A stretch of 64,000 nucleotides of DNA from CAUZIZ01 sp965218775 (GTDB lineage Bacteria > Acidobacteriota > UBA6911 > RPQK01 > JAJDTT01). The stretch is taken from NCBI GenBank assembly GCA_965218775.1, contig CBDCLS010000006.1, positions 744,001-808,000 of the forward strand, written 5' to 3'. The notes under the pieces are model-generated. The model saw only the letters and a program-made list of their open reading frames with translations, was not told the origin of the DNA and made no database searches. Numbering within the stretch: the stretch's first letter is position 1; each line of letters opens with the position of its first letter. Positions 1-9,045 of this stretch are shown piece after piece. Position numbers and translations under genes: made by a program.

Positions 1-1
1 G

Positions 2-1048
2 GGGGGCTCAGTTGCCTGGATCGATGCGGGGGACCTCTTGCGTGTGGGGCCTCGGAGTGCGGGTGCCCACCCGGGGCCGCTCTGCTACGGCAAGGGGCGG
101 GACGTGACTGTCACAGATGCCCACCTGCATCTGGGAAGGATCGACCCGGAGTGGTTTCTCGGCGGCGAGATGAAACTGTTCCCTCGTCGGGTTCTGCGAG
201 GCCTTGAAAGACTGGGTGGCCAGCTCCGATTGGAGGGTCGTCCTCTGACAGCCACCGAAGCTGCCGACGGTATCCTGAAGATCGTCAATACTCAGATGGA
301 GGCTGCGCTCCGCGTTATCTCCCTGCAGAAAGGCTACGACACGCGCGATTTCACGCTGGTGAGCTTTGGCGGTGCCGGTGGGCTCCACGCCTGCGATCTA
401 GCCCGATCCCTGAGAATTCCCCGAGTCCTCGTGCCTGCCAATCCAGGCCTGATCTCGGCCATGGGTATCGTGGGCAGCGATGTGGTCAGAGACACCTCGT
501 TGACGGCTCGGTTCTTGTCGAGTGATCCCAAAGCATCCCAGCGTCTGCAGGAGGCCTTTGCCCCTCTTCTGGATCAGATTCGCGTCCAGTTGAGGAATGA
601 GGGCTTCGAGCCCTCTCAGGTCGCCCTCGAGAAGACGCTGGACGCGCGCTACAACGGTCAGTCCTACGAACTCAATATTCCCTATTCTGGAGACTTCGTT
701 CAGTCCTTCCATCGCGCACACGAAAAGCACTACGGATTCGCGAGCCTTGACCAGCCTGTCGAGATCATCAATATCCGTGTCCGTGGATCGGGCCGACACT
801 CTGAACTCCCCTTTCCCCGATCTTCCCCAACCCCCGGGGACGCTCCCCAGGAAGCGGTCGTGCGCGAGGGGAAGGTGTTCTTCGACAAGCAGCCGTTGAA
901 GACTCGCTTTTATTCGCGAGAGCGGCTACGACCGGGTCACCGGATTGCCGGACCCGCCGTGGTGCTGGAGTACAGCGCGACGACGTCGATCCCTCCTGAC
1001 TTTCGCGCGGTCGTGGACGAGTGGTTCAATCTCCTAGTTGAGCCTTAG
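2..1048 (+). CDS. Hydantoinase/oxoprolinase subunit A-type protein, 5'-partial
   Basis: The reading frame is open to the left edge, so this is the C-terminal part of a longer protein (family members are about 650-700 residues, or 1,200 when fused). Family enzymes hydrolyse cyclic amides such as hydantoin or 5-oxoproline with ATP, in the cytoplasm. Visible signatures are the glycine-rich WIDAGDLLRVGPRSAG region at the edge, DAHLHLGRIDP, FGGAGGLHACDLA followed by PANPGLISAMGIVGSDV, and the C-terminal GPAVVLEYSATTSIPPDF. A TTG at 38 could be misread as a start, but the conserved sequence continues upstream of it. The substrate cannot be told from this part. The TAG stop lies in a CTTAG that flanks a repeat footprint. 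Confidence 0.85.
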   Translation, partial: GGSVAWIDAGDLLRVGPRSAGAHPGPLCYGKGRDVTVTDAHLHLGRIDPEWFLGGEMKLFPRRVLRGLERLGGQLRLEGRPLTATEAADGILKIVNTQMEAALRVISLQKGYDTRDFTLVSFGGAGGLHACDLARSLRIPRVLVPANPGLISAMGIVGSDVVRDTSLTARFLSSDPKASQRLQEAFAPLLDQIRVQLRNEGFEPSQVALEKTLDARYNGQSYELNIPYSGDFVQSFHRAHEKHYGFASLDQPVEIINIRVRGSGRHSELPFPRSSPTPGDAPQEAVVREGKVFFDKQPLKTRFYSRERLRPGHRIAGPAVVLEYSATTSIPPDFRAVVDEWFNLLVEP

Positions 1049-1063
1049 TTCCAGTTTACTTAG
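1044..1063. repeat. Family B footprint between two CTTAG copies
   Basis: CTTAG, then TTCCAGTTTA, then CTTAG. The 10-bp core resembles the end of family B elements (TTCCAGTGTA). The first CTTAG contains the stop codon of the hydantoinase gene and the second is the left flank of the next element. Confidence 0.45.
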
Positions 1064-1247
1064 GGCTCGCGCAGAAATAACTTGGTAGAATTGGCGCACA
1101 GATTTGGGCCAGATTTGGCCGCGAACGATTGGGCGAAACCGCAGGCGTAGCCAGGCCTACGTTGAGGATTTCGCGATTGAGGAGCGGCCGAAGATGGTGT
1201 GAATCTGAGATGCCAAAATGCCAAGTTATTTCTGCGCGAGCCCTTAG
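1059..1247. mobile_element. Family A MITE-like element, copy 1 (179 bp plus CTTAG flanks)
   Basis: The element spans 1064-1242 and is flanked by CTTAG at 1059-1063 and 1243-1247. The inverted ends read GGCTCGCGCAGAAATAACTT inward from both sides. A palindrome, CGTAG-CCAGGC-CTACG at 1146-1161, lies exactly at the midpoint, so the whole element can fold as a hairpin. It contains no credible ORF. The right flank contains the stop codon of rlmB, read on the minus strand. Confidence 0.85.
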
Positions 1248-1972
1248 GAGGAAGGATCCTCACCCCGTCGAAATAGAACCTGATAGAGAAAAACGCCCGC
1301 GGCTACCGAAAGATTCAAGGAGGCAACGCGTCCCTTCATAGGCAAAGCGGTCAGGAAATCGCAGTGTTGCCGGACCAGTCGGCTCAACCCGTCTTGTTCC
1401 CCGCCCACGATGACGACCAGCGGTAACGAGGTGTCGACCAGACTAGGGTCGGTGGTTCCCGCAGGATCCAGGCCAACGGTCCAGAACCCCTCTTGCTTGA
1501 GCTTTTCCAGGGTCTGACTAACGTTTCCGATGCGGGCGATCCTCAAATGAAGAGCCGCTCCCGCGCTGCACTTGACCACGGTGGGAGTGACGGGGCAGGC
1601 TCGCCGTGAAGGGATCAGGACTCCTTCGACGCCCACCGCTTCGGCGGTTCGAAGCAAGGCCCCCAGGTTGTGCGGATCCTCGACCCCTGCCACCATCAGG
1701 AGCAAGGTCGGATCATGTTGCAGGATTTCCGACAGCTGCACGTATTCTATGGGTGAGACCTCGGCCAGCACTTCCTGATGGTTGGGCGTCGAGGCTTTCT
1801 GCCGCAGGACATCCGGAGACTCGAACCGAACCGGCACTCCGCGGTTGTGGGCAAGCTCGATGATCCTCTGGAGGCGAGGGTTGGCCTTTCCTCGTTGGAT
1901 CAGTACGCGTTCTAGGTTGCGATCCTCGGACTTGAGGGCTTCCGTCACCGGATGGATTCCGTGAATCACCAT
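1244..1972 (-). CDS. rlmB: 23S rRNA (guanosine-2'-O)-methyltransferase RlmB (TrmH/SpoU family)
   Basis: SPOUT-class methyltransferase of 242 residues, the usual size. Family members 2'-O-methylate G2251 of 23S rRNA using S-adenosylmethionine. The N-terminal 75 residues form the RNA-binding substrate domain, starting with the typical IHGIHPVTEAL. The catalytic domain shows all three SpoU motifs: HNLGALLRTAEAVG near residue 101, VVIVGGEQDGLS near 186, and MKGRVASLNLSVAAGV near 212. ATG start at 1972. The closest relatives could also be annotated TrmH-family; the N-terminal domain favours RlmB. The TAA stop sits inside the target duplication of the family A element, so the element marks the end of this gene. 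Confidence 0.92.
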   Translation of the reverse strand: MVIHGIHPVTEALKSEDRNLERVLIQRGKANPRLQRIIELAHNRGVPVRFESPDVLRQKASTPNHQEVLAEVSPIEYVQLSEILQHDPTLLLMVAGVEDPHNLGALLRTAEAVGVEGVLIPSRRACPVTPTVVKCSAGAALHLRIARIGNVSQTLEKLKQEGFWTVGLDPAGTTDPSLVDTSLPLVVIVGGEQDGLSRLVRQHCDFLTALPMKGRVASLNLSVAAGVFLYQVLFRRGEDPSS

Positions 1973-2182
1973 AAGAAAAGCGCTGTGGGGATCAGGGATT
2001 TCAGTATCTCACTAAATCGTGGGGTTTGTTGAAAGAAGATGCCCGCTGAACTCCAGCAACAAGACCAGCCAACCCATAAGGATTGAGATTCCGGCTTCCA
2101 GGCCCAGAATTGCGGGCGGAAACGCCCGAGTCTCCCAGAACTGCTATTTTCCCTTTCAGAAAACTTGCTTTTATTCCCTGGT

Positions 2183-2212
2183 TTGACTAAGATTTCTGCA
2201 TCCAGTTAGAAT
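2183..2212 (+). promoter_or_regulatory. Candidate sigma-70 promoter for the outer-membrane protein gene
   Basis: TTGACT (2183-2188), an 18-bp spacer, then TAGAAT (2207-2212). The -10 box ends 12 nt before the ATG at 2225, so the predicted transcript would have a leader of only about 6 nt. The 1973-2182 region upstream shows nothing else that I can assign. Confidence 0.5.
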
Positions 2213-2224
2213 GAGGCATCAGAG

Positions 2225-4027
2225 ATGATGGGCAACACAACGCGGACTGCGCGGCGTTCCTTTAGTTATTTCCTGGCTGTTGGAGTCGTGATCGGGCTCC
2301 TGGCTTTGCCGGTAGTGGCGTCCCCTGTAGGACAGCTGCGAGGAATCATCCAGGACCAGTCGGGGCAGGCTGTCCCGGATATCCTGGTGACGCTTCTGGG
2401 GCAGTCGTCAGATCGGGTATTGCCGATCCTGACGCGCAGCAACAAGCTTGGCCAGATCCTCTTCAAGAACCTCGAGATGGGCACTTATCAGGTGCTGGTC
2501 AAGAGTTCGCAGTATGTCTCTCGGAAGGAACAGACCGTCAGAATTCTTCCCGGCAAGACGGCTGCGCTAACCCTGGTACTTCAAAATCTCTTCGATCTGG
2601 ACGGGTCTGACGGCCGCAATGTCAAGCTGAAGACCGTGTTACGCGCTGCCGACAATCGTCTGATTTTTCGTTATGTGCCCGGCCTGACTAGGCCGTCTCG
2701 AGCGAATCGGCGACCGAGCTGGTTTGAGGAAGCCGTTTTCCAGGTCCACACCAATGCCGGACTGGGTGGGGACTACCTGCTTTTCCCAGGCGATTCCGGA
2801 GGTGGGACCACGGCGAACTTTGCACTCGCCGAGTCCTTGGGTGGGAACAGGGACTATGTCTTTGCCGGTCAAGTGAATTCGGGCGAGGATTCCCTCTGGC
2901 GTCTCAAGAGCTTTCTTAATTACACCCTCAGTGAGAACCATTCGCTACGGCTCTTCTTGGGTCATGGTCGGATCAGTTTTCAACAGCCCAGCCTCGGTCT
3001 TTTGGGGAACCCCATTGCATTGGGTAGTGACGTGGGCTTCACCACGGCGGCCGCGACCACCCACATCCTCAGTTCGGGTTTCGAAGAGCGATTTAATTGG
3101 GGCCGAGCTGTTTCCTTTGCCTGGGGTCTCGAGCTGAATCAAGTTCGAACTGTTCGCAACCACTCCTTCATAAGTCCGAACGCGGAACTGTCCATTCGGC
3201 CCAGCGAGCGTTCTGTGATGCGCCTTACCCTTGCTTCGAAGCGGCCAACCTATGGTAACTCGGTCATGCTTCCAGACGGGCGCCAGATCAGTCTCTCGGA
3301 TTCTGTGGGTCTTTCTCGCGTCAATGACGAGATCCGATTCGGCACCTCCCGTCACTACCAGGGGAGTCTTGGCTACCATCTCGATGCAGCTACCGAGGTC
3401 GAGGTTGCGGCTTTTCGAGATCAGTTCTTCGGCGGCACCGTACCCTTTGTAGCCTTTTTGAGCTACCGGCCGGGAGCCGAGATGATCCGGTTGAACGACG
3501 ACCAGGTAAGAACCAGGGGCCAACGCTTCACGATTCGTCGCCGGCTGGCGGAAAACCTGCGGACCAGCTTTTCATATACCCGCGGAAGAGCCCTGGGCTT
3601 CACGCCTGGAGATATCGCGATCGTCTTTGATCCCTCAGAGCTGGATGGCCTGGTTCAACAGGAAGGGTTCGACGCGCTATCGACCCAAGTCGATCTGTTC
3701 GTCCCGTTCTCCAGGACCGCCATCACGGCGCTGGTGAAGATTATTCCCAATGGCAATCCGATTCCGACTCTGGACGCCTTGTCCGATACCTATCAGACCG
3801 CCAATCAAGGCATCAACCTGTTCCTTCGACAGATCGTCCCGGTTCCCGTTGCCCTCCTGAATTCCCTGGGGCTCGATTTCTTGGCGGCCGGGTATGAGAT
3901 CGAGGCCCTGTTGGATATTCGCAACCTGGCGAATATGGACCTGGGTGTGGTGCAGACCCTTTTGGGAGATGTCGAGCTTGCCCAGAATCCACGGACCGTC
4001 CGTGGAGGTCTGACCTTCAGGTTCTAG
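2225..4027 (+). CDS. Outer-membrane protein with carboxypeptidase regulatory-like domain
   Basis: Secreted protein of 600 residues. A signal peptide covers residues 1 to about 32, with a hydrophobic core and VASPVGQ near the cleavage site. It is followed by a carboxypeptidase regulatory-like (beta-sandwich) domain around residues 35-125: GQLRGIIQDQSGQAVPDILV, then NLEMGTYQVLVKSSQY. The rest is rich in alternating polar and hydrophobic stretches and ends in GGLTFRF, with the terminal phenylalanine typical of outer-membrane beta-barrels. The arrangement recalls Oar/TonB-dependent-receptor-like proteins common in Acidobacteriota, but no TonB box or plug domain is evident and the length is about half of theirs. 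The role, adhesion or transport, is unknown. It is transcribed alone and ends before the histidine kinase gene. Confidence 0.7.
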   Translation: MMGNTTRTARRSFSYFLAVGVVIGLLALPVVASPVGQLRGIIQDQSGQAVPDILVTLLGQSSDRVLPILTRSNKLGQILFKNLEMGTYQVLVKSSQYVSRKEQTVRILPGKTAALTLVLQNLFDLDGSDGRNVKLKTVLRAADNRLIFRYVPGLTRPSRANRRPSWFEEAVFQVHTNAGLGGDYLLFPGDSGGGTTANFALAESLGGNRDYVFAGQVNSGEDSLWRLKSFLNYTLSENHSLRLFLGHGRISFQQPSLGLLGNPIALGSDVGFTTAAATTHILSSGFEERFNWGRAVSFAWGLELNQVRTVRNHSFISPNAELSIRPSERSVMRLTLASKRPTYGNSVMLPDGRQISLSDSVGLSRVNDEIRFGTSRHYQGSLGYHLDAATEVEVAAFRDQFFGGTVPFVAFLSYRPGAEMIRLNDDQVRTRGQRFTIRRRLAENLRTSFSYTRGRALGFTPGDIAIVFDPSELDGLVQQEGFDALSTQVDLFVPFSRTAITALVKIIPNGNPIPTLDALSDTYQTANQGINLFLRQIVPVPVALLNSLGLDFLAAGYEIEALLDIRNLANMDLGVVQTLLGDVELAQNPRTVRGGLTFRF

Positions 4028-4193
4028 AGTCCTTCCTTCTCAACCCCATTCAGCCTTGGTTCTCGCCTATCCAACTGTTTGGATGCGCTCCAAAGAATTG
4101 GACAGGGAGTCTCGTGGGCACCTCGAAAGAGCGTATAGGAGCAACCAGATCTCTATTCTAAACAATGGTTTGAGCCGAATATCGAGGCCTCGG

Positions 4194-4222
4194 CCGACTA
4201 GTGGCATCCGAATTGCTATAAT
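4194..4222 (+). promoter_or_regulatory. Possible promoter for the two-component system
   Basis: A perfect TATAAT at 4217-4222 with a poor -35 (CCGACT, 4194-4199) 17 bp upstream. It lies about 80 nt before the ATG at 4300. Only the -10 box is convincing. Confidence 0.35.
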
Positions 4223-4299
4223 TATATGTTTGGGATCTTTTGTAGGTCCTCGTGTGCCTTGTGACGTTGTGTCCGGTGGCAGCAAGGGTTGGTTTTGAA

Positions 4300-7161
4300 A
4301 TGATTCTAGGTTCCCGCCTGAAGACATTCCTGGTGCTGATCTCGGCGGCGGTTGCCTTGTATCTAGGGATCGTGAATCTTCTGGATCGGGCGGACTGGAG
4401 ACAGTCCTGGGACGGAATGGTTTGGGGGGAAACCGACTCGGGCCTGGTGGCACGCAGGGTTGGGGATCCGTTGGCCGGGGGCCCGGTAGCAGGCTTGACT
4501 GTAGGGGACCGACTCTTGGAGATCTCCGGTGTGGAGATCCGAGATCTTGATGACCACACGGAAGCCCTCGAAATGCTGCTGGAGACACTACCCCAAGGAA
4601 CTCCAGTCGCCTATCTTGTTCGAAAGGCATCGACTGACGTAGAGGTTGAGTACGCCTTCCCTCTTGATGAAAGATGGTTCCTGGGGAGCACAGACCTTTT
4701 TCTAACGCTTGTGGCCCTGGTTCATCTGGTCATCGGACTTCTGATCTTCCTTCGGGCGTGGAAGGCTGAAGGGGCGCTACACTTCTACTTGATCTGTCTG
4801 GTCTCGTTCGTGCTGTACTTGTATCGATACTCGGGGCGGGCTGACAGCTTTGACTTGTTGATCTATTGGGCGTCTGCGGTCGCGCTGATCCTGCTGCCGC
4901 CTTTGTTCCTCCATTTCTGCTGCTTTTTCCCGGAACCTGTTCCCTTCGTTCGGGGAGCAGCCCGACTCAAGGGCATTTTCTACGCACCCTTTCTAATTCT
5001 TCTTACGCTGCACAGTGCCTGGTTTTCGGGCTTGCTTCAGCCCCTCGGTTTACCGCGAAATCCTGAGATAGCCCAGTTTCTCGATTCTCTTCACCTGGCC
5101 CACTTCGGAGCATTTTTCGGACTGGGTGTCTGGGCTTTGGCCTACAACCGGCGGCGTGCGACTTCTCTGTTGCGGCGGCAGCAGATGAAGTGGGTCTTGC
5201 ATGGCACGGTGGCCGCTTTGGTCCCCTTTGCCTGCTTTTATGTCGTCCCCTACTTTCTGGGTTTGCCGATTCTCAAGTTGATGGAGGCTTCGATTCTTGG
5301 TCTGGCGCTGATACCGCTCTGTTTCGGATACGCCATCATCCGATATCGCTTGATGGATGTGGAGCTGATATTCAGGGAGAGCGCGGCCTACGTTCTTGCG
5401 AGCTGGATCTTGCTGGTTCTCTATGTGGGGATGGTACTGCTGATCGGGCGTGCCCTTCAGGGTCTTTCTTCAGACTCCGGGTTCGAACTCTTTTCAGTTT
5501 CGGCTCTGGTTGTAGCCTTCCTTTTCGCTCCCATCAAGAATCGGATCCAGGAAAGATTGGATCGCCATTTCTACAAAGAGGAATACGATTATCGCGGATC
5601 TTTCGCCGACTTCGGAAAGACCTTGAGCTCAGAGATCAGTTTGCCGCTTCTGGCCGAAAGAATCACCGATCGGATCTTCCAGACCCTGAATGTTTCGCCG
5701 GTTGCACTGTTTCTCAGGTCGGGATCTGAGGCCGATCTTTATCGGCTTTACTACTCGCGCGACCTCCCAGACAACGGTGACCTGCCCGGGTATCTGGAGG
5801 TGCCCCAGAACGTTTTTGCCGACTTTGATCGGCAATTGAATCCGATTTTTCTCTCGCCGCCCAACGAAAAGGTAGGCGCACTGCGGCTGAAGTTGGCCGA
5901 GTGGGGACTCTACTACGTGCAACCACTGCTGCTTCGCGGCCGGGTCATCGGATTGCTGGGATTGGGAAGACGTGGCAAGAGCGGGCTTCTGAGCAGTGAG
6001 GATCTGGATCTCGTCGCGACCCTATCGGGATATGCGGCTATCGCTCTCGACAACGCCGGTCTCTACCGGTCCCTGGAAGCAAAGGCGAGCGAACTGCAGC
6101 GACTGAAACTCTACAGCGAAAACGTGATCGAAAGCATCATAGCCGGCGTGATCGTGGTTGATGCTGAGGGCAAAATCTCGGTTTGGAATAGTTCGATGGA
6201 ATCCTTGTACGGACTCGCTTCGGGCGACGCCGTCGGAAAGAATCTAGAGGACGTCTTTCCGGCCGATCTACTCCAAACCATTCGCGAGGTGTTGGAGGGG
6301 ACCCTCTGGTTGGCCAAGGAGACGGGGCGCCTGCAAAAGACCTATCTCGAGTCGACGGAGGGCGAGACTAGACTGGTCGATATCACTCTTTCCCCCTTCG
6401 TGGTCCACGACGATGTCGTCACCGGGACACTTCTGGTCTTCAACGATGTCACCGAGAAGGTCCGGCTCGAGAACCAACTTCTACAGGCCGAGAAACTAAC
6501 CTCGATTGGATTGCTCGCTGCCGGGGTAGCCCATGAAGTGAACACCCCCTTGGCTGGAATTTCGGGCTATACGCAATTGCTCCTGGGAAGGACTTCGCCG
6601 GAAGACCCGCGACACGATGACCTGAAGCAGATCGAGAGGCAGGCGTTTCGCGCCTCAACCATCGTGAACAATCTCGTCAATTTTGCTCGGGTCAGCGATG
6701 GCGATCCGACGGATGTCAGCCTGAATTCGGTGATGATGGAGACGTTGGAATTGCTGCAGCATCAAATGCATCAGAACCGAGTGGAAGTTCAGTTGGATCT
6801 AGATCCAGCTTTGCCGTCCACTCGTGGAAACGGAGGCAGACTTCAGCAGGTGTTCGTCAACCTGTTGTTGAATGCAAGGGATGCGATGCCCAAAGGCGGT
6901 CAGATCGATGTCAAGACCTTCCAAGAGGATTCACAGCTGGTTGTCGAGGTGAAAGACACTGGCCGAGGCATTCCGAGAGCCAACATCAAACAGATCTATG
7001 ACCCGTTCTTTACAACCAAGGAAGTTGGCAAGGGCACGGGACTTGGTCTCTCGGTATCCTACGGTATCATCCAGGAACATTCAGGACGCATCAACGTCAG
7101 GAGCCACGTGGGCGAGGGGACTACCTTTACGCTGCACTTTCCGATCAAGCGAGTTCATTGA
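4300..7161 (+). CDS. Membrane sensor histidine kinase: PDZ, multi-TM, GAF, PAS, HisKA, HATPase
   Basis: Hybrid-free sensor kinase of 953 residues from the ATG at 4300; a GTG at 4252 in the same frame is a weaker start because it precedes the natural signal-anchor. Order of domains: a first membrane segment, a PDZ-like domain (PVAGLTVGDRLLEISGVEI), about eight membrane helices ending near YAIIRYRLMDVELIFRES, a GAF domain, a PAS domain (residues about 590-700), the dimerisation domain with the phospho-accepting His745 in GVAHEVNTPLAGISGYTQ, and an ATPase domain with NLLLNARDAMPKGG, DTGRGIP and GKGTGLGLSVSYGI. It is expected to autophosphorylate and pass phosphate to the NtrC-type regulator encoded directly downstream, whose frame starts within or just after this stop codon. 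The signal sensed is unknown. Confidence 0.88.
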   Translation: MILGSRLKTFLVLISAAVALYLGIVNLLDRADWRQSWDGMVWGETDSGLVARRVGDPLAGGPVAGLTVGDRLLEISGVEIRDLDDHTEALEMLLETLPQGTPVAYLVRKASTDVEVEYAFPLDERWFLGSTDLFLTLVALVHLVIGLLIFLRAWKAEGALHFYLICLVSFVLYLYRYSGRADSFDLLIYWASAVALILLPPLFLHFCCFFPEPVPFVRGAARLKGIFYAPFLILLTLHSAWFSGLLQPLGLPRNPEIAQFLDSLHLAHFGAFFGLGVWALAYNRRRATSLLRRQQMKWVLHGTVAALVPFACFYVVPYFLGLPILKLMEASILGLALIPLCFGYAIIRYRLMDVELIFRESAAYVLASWILLVLYVGMVLLIGRALQGLSSDSGFELFSVSALVVAFLFAPIKNRIQERLDRHFYKEEYDYRGSFADFGKTLSSEISLPLLAERITDRIFQTLNVSPVALFLRSGSEADLYRLYYSRDLPDNGDLPGYLEVPQNVFADFDRQLNPIFLSPPNEKVGALRLKLAEWGLYYVQPLLLRGRVIGLLGLGRRGKSGLLSSEDLDLVATLSGYAAIALDNAGLYRSLEAKASELQRLKLYSENVIESIIAGVIVVDAEGKISVWNSSMESLYGLASGDAVGKNLEDVFPADLLQTIREVLEGTLWLAKETGRLQKTYLESTEGETRLVDITLSPFVVHDDVVTGTLLVFNDVTEKVRLENQLLQAEKLTSIGLLAAGVAHEVNTPLAGISGYTQLLLGRTSPEDPRHDDLKQIERQAFRASTIVNNLVNFARVSDGDPTDVSLNSVMMETLELLQHQMHQNRVEVQLDLDPALPSTRGNGGRLQQVFVNLLLNARDAMPKGGQIDVKTFQEDSQLVVEVKDTGRGIPRANIKQIYDPFFTTKEVGKGTGLGLSVSYGIIQEHSGRINVRSHVGEGTTFTLHFPIKRVH

Positions 7162-7166
7162 AGTTG

Positions 7167-8549
7167 ATGTCCGTAAAACCCTGCATTCTTTTGGTCGACG
7201 ACGAGGAGATCATGCGTGACGTGATCTCGCGTCTCCTCGAAGAGGCTGAGTACAGGGTCATCACCAGTTCGACCGGAGAAGACGGCCTGGAACGGATTCA
7301 AGAGGAACCCGTGGGTGTGGTCCTACTCGATCTAATGCTACCCGGGCTGGATGGACTGGGTACCCTGGAGAGGATGCTGGACCTGGACCCGGACCTCGTC
7401 GTGGTCATAATAACCGCCTACGCTTCCATCGAGAACGCCGTCAAGGCCACTAGATTGGGTGCCTTCGACTTCGTCACCAAGCCTTTCAGAAACGAAGAGT
7501 TGCTCCTGGTCATAAAGAACGGGCTTAGAAAGCGTAATCTCGAGATCGAGAACCGACAGCTCCGGACCACGCGCCAGGGACGTTCTACCTTCCAGAACCT
7601 CGTTGGTAAGAGCGAACCGATGCAGCAGGTCTACAACCTGATTTCCCAGGTTGGACCGGGCCGAAGTACTGTCCTCATTGGCGGAGAAAGCGGGACTGGG
7701 AAGGAGTTGGTCGCTAAAGCGATCCACAATCTGAGCCCTCGAGCGGATGCCGCTTTTGTTACCGTCAACAGCGGAACGATACCCTCGGAACTCTTGGAGA
7801 GCGAACTCTTTGGCCACGTCAGGGGAGCCTTCACCGGCGCCACTTCGGCCAAGAAGGGCCTGTTCGAGGTCGCTGACGCGGGCACTATCTTTCTGGATGA
7901 GATCGCAACCGTCCCACTACAGATTCAATCCAAGCTGCTGCGTGTGATTCAGGAACGCGAGTTTCGCCGGGTCGGAGGTCTTGAAAATATCAAGGTCGAT
8001 GTCCGGATCGTGGCTGCGAGCAACGTCGATCTAAAGCAGGCAATGGCCGCTGGAGAGTTCCGAGAGGATCTTTACTACCGGTTGAACGTGATCAACATCA
8101 ATCTGGCCCCTCTGCGAGATCGGAAGGACGACATACCGCTTCTGGTAGATCACTTCGTAACGGGTTTCTGCGAAGAGAACCAACGTGCCCCTCTCTCCTG
8201 GGATCAGGATACTCTGAAAGCATTGGTGGACTATGACTGGCCAGGCAATGTCCGTGAGCTGGAGAACGCGATTGAGCATGGAGTTGTCCTATGTCCAGAG
8301 GAGGGTCCGATTACGCGGTCACTGCTACCCAAGGAAATCCTCGACTCCACTTCGGTCAATCTTGGACGCATCAGTCTGAGAGAAAACAATGGTTCCCTCA
8401 AAGAGCTGGTGACTGAGTTTGAGCGAAACCTGATCACGGTTGCGCTGAACAAGACAGACTGGAATCAAAAGAAGGCAGCAACTCTGTTGCGCATCAACCC
8501 CACCACCCTCAACGAAAAGTTGAAGCGGCTGCAAATCAAGAGATCTTGA
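7167..8549 (+). CDS. Sigma-54-dependent response regulator (NtrC family)
   Basis: Cytoplasmic response regulator of 460 residues from the ATG at 7167; a TTG at 7158 that overlaps the kinase stop is an alternative. The receiver domain carries acidic DDEE and the phospho-accepting Asp55 in VVLLDLMLPG, with the conserved Thr (ITAYAS) and Lys (VTKPF). The AAA+ domain shows Walker A GGESGTGKELVAKAIH, the sigma-54 contact motif GAFTGA, and Walker B IFLDEI, so it should activate RpoN promoters. The C-terminal Fis-type helix-turn-helix is present (NQKKAATLLRINPTTLNEKL). Together with the kinase gene just upstream it forms a two-component operon. Targets are not apparent in the window. Confidence 0.93.
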   Translation: MSVKPCILLVDDEEIMRDVISRLLEEAEYRVITSSTGEDGLERIQEEPVGVVLLDLMLPGLDGLGTLERMLDLDPDLVVVIITAYASIENAVKATRLGAFDFVTKPFRNEELLLVIKNGLRKRNLEIENRQLRTTRQGRSTFQNLVGKSEPMQQVYNLISQVGPGRSTVLIGGESGTGKELVAKAIHNLSPRADAAFVTVNSGTIPSELLESELFGHVRGAFTGATSAKKGLFEVADAGTIFLDEIATVPLQIQSKLLRVIQEREFRRVGGLENIKVDVRIVAASNVDLKQAMAAGEFREDLYYRLNVININLAPLRDRKDDIPLLVDHFVTGFCEENQRAPLSWDQDTLKALVDYDWPGNVRELENAIEHGVVLCPEEGPITRSLLPKEILDSTSVNLGRISLRENNGSLKELVTEFERNLITVALNKTDWNQKKAATLLRINPTTLNEKLKRLQIKRS

Positions 8550-8590
8550 CCTGGGAGCCTGCGCGGCAGAAATTGATCCACTTCAGAAAC

Positions 8591-8779
8591 CTTAGGGTCT
8601 GCGCAAAAATAACTTGGCATTTTGGCATCTCATCTTCGCACCATCTTCGGCCGCTCCTCAATCGCGAAATCCTCAACGTAGACCGGGCTACGCCTGCGGT
8701 TTCACTCAATCGTTCGCGGCCAAATCTGATGCAAATCTGAGCGCCAATTCTACCAAGTTATTTCTGCGCAGACCCTTAG
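8591..8779. mobile_element. Family A MITE-like element, copy 2
   Basis: The element spans 8596-8774 (179 bp) with CTTAG at 8591-8595 and 8775-8779. Its orientation is opposite to copy 1. The central palindrome CGTAG-ACCGGG-CTACG lies at 8677-8692, the midpoint. The right CTTAG is also the left flank of the short family B derivative that follows. Confidence 0.85.
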
Positions 8780-8822
8780 TACACTGGAACGTAAATACTG
8801 CAACCTATTCCAGTGTACTAAG
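8775..8822. mobile_element. Family B element reduced to its two ends
   Basis: 38 bp (8780-8817) that begin TACACTGGAACGTAAATACT and end CCTATTCCAGTGTA, flanked by CTTAG and CTAAG. The interior found in longer copies is missing, so this is an internal-deletion derivative. Confidence 0.7.
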
Positions 8823-8899
8823 AATCGGCCCGTCCTCCCCCGCATCCAGGCCCACAAAATCGAGCGTTTGGAGTGGGCAACCGGGGGGCGGAGGCTGGT

Positions 8900-8929
8900 T
8901 TGACTTGCCCTTGACGCCGACGCTATCAT
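8900..8929 (+). promoter_or_regulatory. Candidate promoter for the TolQ/ExbD operon
   Basis: TTGACT (8900-8905), an 18-bp spacer, TATCAT (8924-8929). It would give a leader of about 110 nt before the GTG at 9046. No other feature is seen between 8823 and 9030. Confidence 0.45.
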
Positions 8930-9045
8930 GATTTTCCTTGGGTAGATGATACTTTGTGTGATTTCTGTACTCTAACAAGAAGATCGAGGCCACCAGGGCC
9001 TTTATCAGGTAGAACGATGGCCTTGAAGAATGGGAGGAGACTGTA